From contig CAMLPA010000072.1 in assembly GCA_946481605.1 (NCBI GenBank), positions 1-11,219 on the forward strand: a DNA stretch of 11,219 nucleotides, in the 5' to 3' direction. Positions 8,397 to 11,219 of this stretch are shown here, piece after piece. The DNA is from an uncultured Flavihumibacter sp. (lineage in GTDB: Bacteria; Bacteroidota; Bacteroidia; Chitinophagales; Chitinophagaceae). Numbering within the stretch: the stretch's first letter is position 1; each line of letters begins with the position of its first letter. The notes under the pieces were generated by a model. That model had not been told where the DNA came from and did no database searches. It saw nothing but the letters and a program-made list of their open reading frames with translations. Both the position numbers and the translations under genes were made by a program.

Positions 8397-9536
8397 ATGA
8401 AGCAACGTTTTCTATTAGTAACAGCCATTCTGCCGGCTTTCGCCATAGCGCAGCAAACTAATTTCTCCATCAGCGGAAAGATCGGTAAGCTGAATCCGCC
8501 CGCCAAAGTTTACATCGATTATTCTAGTATGGAAGGTGGTGGCGGAACTGATTCGGCGGATGTTGTAAACGGCGTTTTCTCCATCAAAGGAAAGATTACC
8601 GGTTATGGCTATGCGCGAATGGGACTCGATCATGAGGGGAAAGGAAAACAGCATACCGTGTACATGGGCGATACGCATTACTTTTATTTCGGAGCAGGGG
8701 AAAACCTGAAGATCACTTCCAAAGATTCACTGCTCAACGCCAGTTATAAAGGTTCTAAAGTGTACGACGCCTACATGGCATATAACAAGTTTATCGGTGG
8801 CTCCATCATGGAACTGACCAAAGCCGTGAACGCCGCTTTCAATGCCGGTACCGAGGAGCAGAAAAAAGATTCCAACTTCCTCAAAATGGTGGACCAGCGT
8901 TTCCGCCAGAACCTGAGTAACCGGAACGAAAAACAAATCCTGTTCGCGCAGCAAAACCCCGGTTCCTATTTCAGTGTAGTGGCCCTATCCGAAGCTGCGG
9001 GCACCAAACTGGACGTGGCACGCATTGAACCCATCTTCAACGCGATTGACGAAAAATGGCGCAATACGGATGCCGGGAAGGAACTGGTGCAACGCATGGC
9101 CTCCGTTAGTTTAACGGCAGTAGGTTCAGCAGCTCCCGACTTCACACAGGCGAATGTGGAAGGTAAGCCTATTGCCCTGAAAGACTTTAAAGGCAAATAC
9201 GTGCTGGTGGAATTCTGGGCAAGCTGGTGCGGTCCCTGCCGGGCCGAGAACCCCAACCTGGTGAAACAATACGCGCAGTACAAAGAGAAGGGCTTCGAAA
9301 TATTGAGCGTTTCCCTCGACAGTGAAAAAGACAAATGGGTAGACGCGATCCAGAAAGATGGTCTTCCCTGGACGCATGTGTCCGATCTCAAAGGTTGGAA
9401 CAATACCGTAGGTCGTTTATACGGCGTTCGTGCTGTACCTGCCAGTTTCCTCGTTGGTCCCGATGGCAAGATTGTAGGGAAGGACCTTCGTGGTGAAAGT
9501 CTGAACAAGAAGCTGGAAGAAGTAATGGGCGAATAA
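8397..9536 (+). CDS. TlpA-like thiol-disulfide oxidoreductase with N-terminal DUF4369 domain
   Basis: This is an exported thioredoxin-fold protein of 379 residues. A type I signal peptide (MKQRFLLVTAILPAFAIAQQ) is probably cut after A18, putting it in the periplasm; there is no lipobox. Residues about 22-120 form the DUF4369 beta domain (FSISGKIGKLNPPAKVYIDY), 121-240 a helical linker, and about 243-379 an AhpC/TSA-TlpA thioredoxin domain. The active site is WCGPC with C278 and C281, and the cis-proline is P348 (RAVPASF). Both are intact, so it should be redox active, most likely a disulfide reductase or isomerase. The gene starts 58 nt after the PKD-like gene with no terminator between, and a strong terminator follows it, so it probably closes the operon. 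Its physiological partner is unknown; periplasmic handling of disulfides in imported material is one possibility. Confidence 0.94.
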   Translation: MKQRFLLVTAILPAFAIAQQTNFSISGKIGKLNPPAKVYIDYSSMEGGGGTDSADVVNGVFSIKGKITGYGYARMGLDHEGKGKQHTVYMGDTHYFYFGAGENLKITSKDSLLNASYKGSKVYDAYMAYNKFIGGSIMELTKAVNAAFNAGTEEQKKDSNFLKMVDQRFRQNLSNRNEKQILFAQQNPGSYFSVVALSEAAGTKLDVARIEPIFNAIDEKWRNTDAGKELVQRMASVSLTAVGSAAPDFTQANVEGKPIALKDFKGKYVLVEFWASWCGPCRAENPNLVKQYAQYKEKGFEILSVSLDSEKDKWVDAIQKDGLPWTHVSDLKGWNNTVGRLYGVRAVPASFLVGPDGKIVGKDLRGESLNKKLEEVMGE

Positions 9537-9572
9537 ATAAGTTTTTTTGGTGCTGTTAAATCTTGTCCTGGT

Positions 9573-9604
9573 AAAGGTGGTTTCCTGTGGAGGCCACCTT
9601 TTTT
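9573..9604 (+). terminator. Rho-independent terminator after the SusCD operon
   Basis: Bases 9573-9585 pair with 9589-9601 over 13 positions (two G-T wobbles), with a 3-nt loop TGT, and a run of T's follows at 9599-9604. The core is AAAGGTGG/CCACCTTT. It lies 36 nt after the stop of the thioredoxin gene and ends the rightward operon. Confidence 0.87.
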
Positions 9605-9761
9605 ACCGGTGCCACCGATACTGCCGGAACCCTGTCCTTCCCTGGTGCCACCTGTTAAAAAACGCTTACCCAGTTACGCCCCACCTGGGTTATTTATTCG
9701 ATTGAAAAGGTACTCCTGCAGAAAGCTTCCCTTCCCAATTTCCGCAAGTGTTTTTTCCCCC

Positions 9762-9769
9762 TATCTTTG
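9762..9769 (+). promoter_or_regulatory. Bacteroidetes-type -7 promoter element before the nitroreductase gene
   Basis: TATCTTTG matches the primary-sigma -7 consensus TAnnTTTG of Bacteroidota exactly. It lies 22 nt before the ATG at 9792, giving a very short leader. The -33 element is weak; the best candidate is a TTTC at 9739-9742, 19 nt upstream. The operon terminator upstream and this element together indicate an independent transcription unit. Confidence 0.6.
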
Positions 9770-9791
9770 CCCCCGAAACAAAGAATTTGTG

Positions 9792-10373
9792 ATGAACCAG
9801 TCTTTTGCCACTTTTGAGCATATTGTTAGAAAACGCCGTACCACCAAGCCGCCCATGATGAACGGGCAGAAAATCCCCGACGAGCAGGTGAAAGATCTCC
9901 TGAAACTGGCCAACTGGGCGCCAACCCACGGCAGAACCGAACCCTGGAGGTTTTATGTGTATACCGGGGAATCTATGACGAAATTCTGCCAGGACCATGC
10001 GGATATGTACAATGCCAATACCCCTGAAGATAAATTCGTGGCCGCCACTTACGAGAACCTGCGCAATATGGGTAACAAGGCTTCTCACCTTATCATCGCT
10101 ATCATGAAACGCGGCAACCTGCCTAAAATTCCTGCGTGGGAAGAATTGGCAGCAACTTCGGCTGCAGTAGAGCATATACTGCTCGGAGCTACCGCGCTGG
10201 GCATCGCTTCCTACTGGGGATCGGGCGGAATGATTACGCACCAGGCCATGAAGGATCATTATCAGTTGGGAGAAGAAGATATGGTGCTGGGCGCGGTATA
10301 CCTCGGCTACGCCGATGTGGAGATGCCCGCTGTAAGAAATACCTGGATCGAAGAGAAAGCAGTTTGGATGTAA
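9792..10373 (+). CDS. Nitroreductase-family FMN-dependent oxidoreductase
   Basis: This is a cytoplasmic flavoprotein of 193 residues, the usual size for compact single-domain nitroreductases, which use NAD(P)H to reduce nitro compounds, quinones or related acceptors. Hallmarks are the N-terminal phosphate-binding cluster VRKRRTTKP (residues 12-20), the NWAPTHGRTEPWRFYV block (41-56) typical of YdjA-like members, the helix AATSAAVEHILLGATALGI (120-138), the YWGSGGM loop (141-147), and the C-terminal GAVYLGYADV strand (168-176). The frame extends upstream to a GTG at 9609, but that stretch overlaps the terminator region and the promoter and encodes unlikely proline-rich sequence. ATG 9792, with N-terminus MNQSFATFEHIV, is therefore chosen. 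The true substrate cannot be told from sequence. It is probably monocistronic and unrelated to the transporter operon. Confidence 0.93.
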   Translation: MNQSFATFEHIVRKRRTTKPPMMNGQKIPDEQVKDLLKLANWAPTHGRTEPWRFYVYTGESMTKFCQDHADMYNANTPEDKFVAATYENLRNMGNKASHLIIAIMKRGNLPKIPAWEELAATSAAVEHILLGATALGIASYWGSGGMITHQAMKDHYQLGEEDMVLGAVYLGYADVEMPAVRNTWIEEKAVWM

Positions 10374-10411
10374 GAGATACTATTTAATGAAACTTTTCGG
10401 CAACAAGTAAT

Positions 10412-10441
10412 AAGGCCCGCTTTCCAACGAAAGCGGGCCTT
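10412..10441. terminator. Bidirectional hairpin terminator between convergent genes
   Basis: A perfect 12-bp inverted repeat, AAGGCCCGCTTT (10412-10423) and AAAGCGGGCCTT (10430-10441), flanks a 6-nt loop. It lies between the stop of the nitroreductase gene (10373) and the stop of the minus-strand RND gene (10515), so it can serve both. T tracts are short on both sides (TT then mixed bases), so termination would rest mainly on the very stable stem. Confidence 0.83.
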
Positions 10442-10514
10442 CCCATTCTTAAAACATAGCCATCCTTAATCGAGCAAATCCGTTCAAACACGGTACCACC
10501 GGGTAACGTGAAAA

Positions 10515-11219
10515 CTACACTACGTGTATCGGTGTAAAACCGTCCTCACTTGCGGTAGGAACATAGTCTTCCACCATCAGTTCTTCAATGGATTTTTTGT
10601 TCTTTCTTTTGTTTGCCTTTTCGATCCAGTGGTCGAAGATGGCGTAGATCACGGGTACCACGATCAGTGTCAGGAACAACGAACTGATCAGTCCGCCGAT
10701 GATCACCCAGGCGAGTCCGTTCTTCCATTCGGCACCGGGACCCGAGGCGATGGCGATAGGCAACATCCCGAACACCATGGCGATGGTGGTCATGAGAATG
10801 GGGCGCAAACGCGCGTGGTTGGCCTGTATCAGCGCCTGTTTGGTATTTTCTCCCGCTTTTTTCCGCTGGTTGGCGAAGTCTACGATCATAATCGCGTTCT
10901 TACAAACCAGTCCGATCAGCATGATCACACCCAGGATGGTGAAGATGTTCAGCGAGTTGTTCGTTAAGCCCAGCGCCAGCAAGGCTCCGATGAAGGAAAG
11001 CGGCACCGAGAACAGTACCACAAACGGATACACGAAGCTGTCATACAGCGTCACCATCACGAGGTACACCAGCAGGATAGCGGCCAGCAAAGCGATACCG
11101 AGTGTGCCGAAACCTTCGCTCTGGTTCTCCATATCACCACTCCATACATAGTTCACACCAGTTGGTTTCCTGATCTTTTCAAAAGCCGCCTGCCATTCGG
11201 AGGCGATAGTGCCCGTGGG
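10515..11219 (-). CDS. RND-family efflux permease (AcrB/HAE1-like), C-terminal part; 5' end beyond the window
   Basis: This is the C-terminal portion of an inner-membrane proton-driven efflux pump subunit that works with a periplasmic adaptor and an outer-membrane channel. The 234 visible residues are open to the right edge; the first are PTGTIASEWQAAFEKIRKPT, part of the porter domain. Five transmembrane segments follow at about 39-57, 67-85, 92-114, 140-159 and 169-195, matching TM8-TM12. Conserved RND blocks include LYDSFVYPFVVLFSVPLSF, LGVIMLIGLVCKNAIMIVDF and ARLRPILMTTIAMVFGMLPI. The tail is charged and ends in HVV. TM8-12 and the hydrophobic signature favour the multidrug/HAE1-type branch over heavy-metal CzcA types, but this is not certain from the C-terminus alone. 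Any adaptor gene would lie to the right, outside the window. Confidence 0.94.
   Translation of the reverse strand, partial: PTGTIASEWQAAFEKIRKPTGVNYVWSGDMENQSEGFGTLGIALLAAILLVYLVMVTLYDSFVYPFVVLFSVPLSFIGALLALGLTNNSLNIFTILGVIMLIGLVCKNAIMIVDFANQRKKAGENTKQALIQANHARLRPILMTTIAMVFGMLPIAIASGPGAEWKNGLAWVIIGGLISSLFLTLIVVPVIYAIFDHWIEKANKRKNKKSIEELMVEDYVPTASEDGFTPIHVV

Noticed and set aside
9609..9791. N-terminal extension of the nitroreductase from GTG 9609
   Set aside because: It overlaps the operon terminator region and contains the TATCTTTG promoter element; the encoded residues are proline-rich and do not resemble the family.
10524..10967. Plus-strand open frames opposite the RND permease gene
   Set aside because: They are shadows of a strongly conserved minus-strand coding region and show no protein family features.

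Overview
The window looks like chromosomal DNA from a Bacteroidota (Bacteroidetes) species. A member of the Chitinophagaceae or a close relative is the best guess. The evidence is a SusC/SusD pair, a FecR with a C-terminal DUF4974-type domain, DUF4843 and PKD-like lipoproteins, a DUF4369-thioredoxin protein, and a Bacteroidetes-type promoter element (TAnnTTTG) before one gene. The genus assignment is inferred from protein style only.

Layout. Positions 1-909 are the 3' part of a fecR-type anti-sigma factor gene, whose reading frame is open to the left edge. A 186-bp gap containing a hairpin follows. Then comes a tight rightward cluster: susC/ragA-type TonB-dependent transporter (1096-4506), susD/ragB-type surface lipoprotein (4531-6018), DUF4843 lipoprotein (6044-6862), PKD-like lipoprotein (6881-8338), and a DUF4369 plus TlpA-like thioredoxin (8397-9536). 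The first four lie 18-25 nt apart and the last is 58 nt downstream, so they probably form one operon. It ends at a strong intrinsic terminator (9573-9604). A separate nitroreductase gene (9792-10373) has its own likely promoter. It converges on the 3' end of an RND efflux permease gene on the minus strand (10515-11219, 5' end beyond the window), with a perfect 12-bp hairpin between the two stops.

How the genes work together (inference from known families). SusC forms the outer-membrane barrel and SusD its substrate-capturing lid. The DUF4843 and PKD-like lipoproteins are probably accessory surface subunits of the same complex. SusC carries an N-terminal STN domain and FecR lies just upstream, so substrate binding is probably signalled through FecR to an ECF sigma factor that should be encoded left of the window. 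No glycoside hydrolase, polysaccharide lyase or peptidase is present, so the substrate cannot be read from this window. A peptide or other small oligomer is as plausible as a glycan. The nitroreductase and RND genes look like unrelated neighbours.

I found no CRISPR array, insertion sequence, tRNA, rRNA or clearly unprecedented system. The most interesting material is the substrate-unknown transporter operon with its linked thioredoxin, and the unexplained hairpin in the fecR-susC gap.
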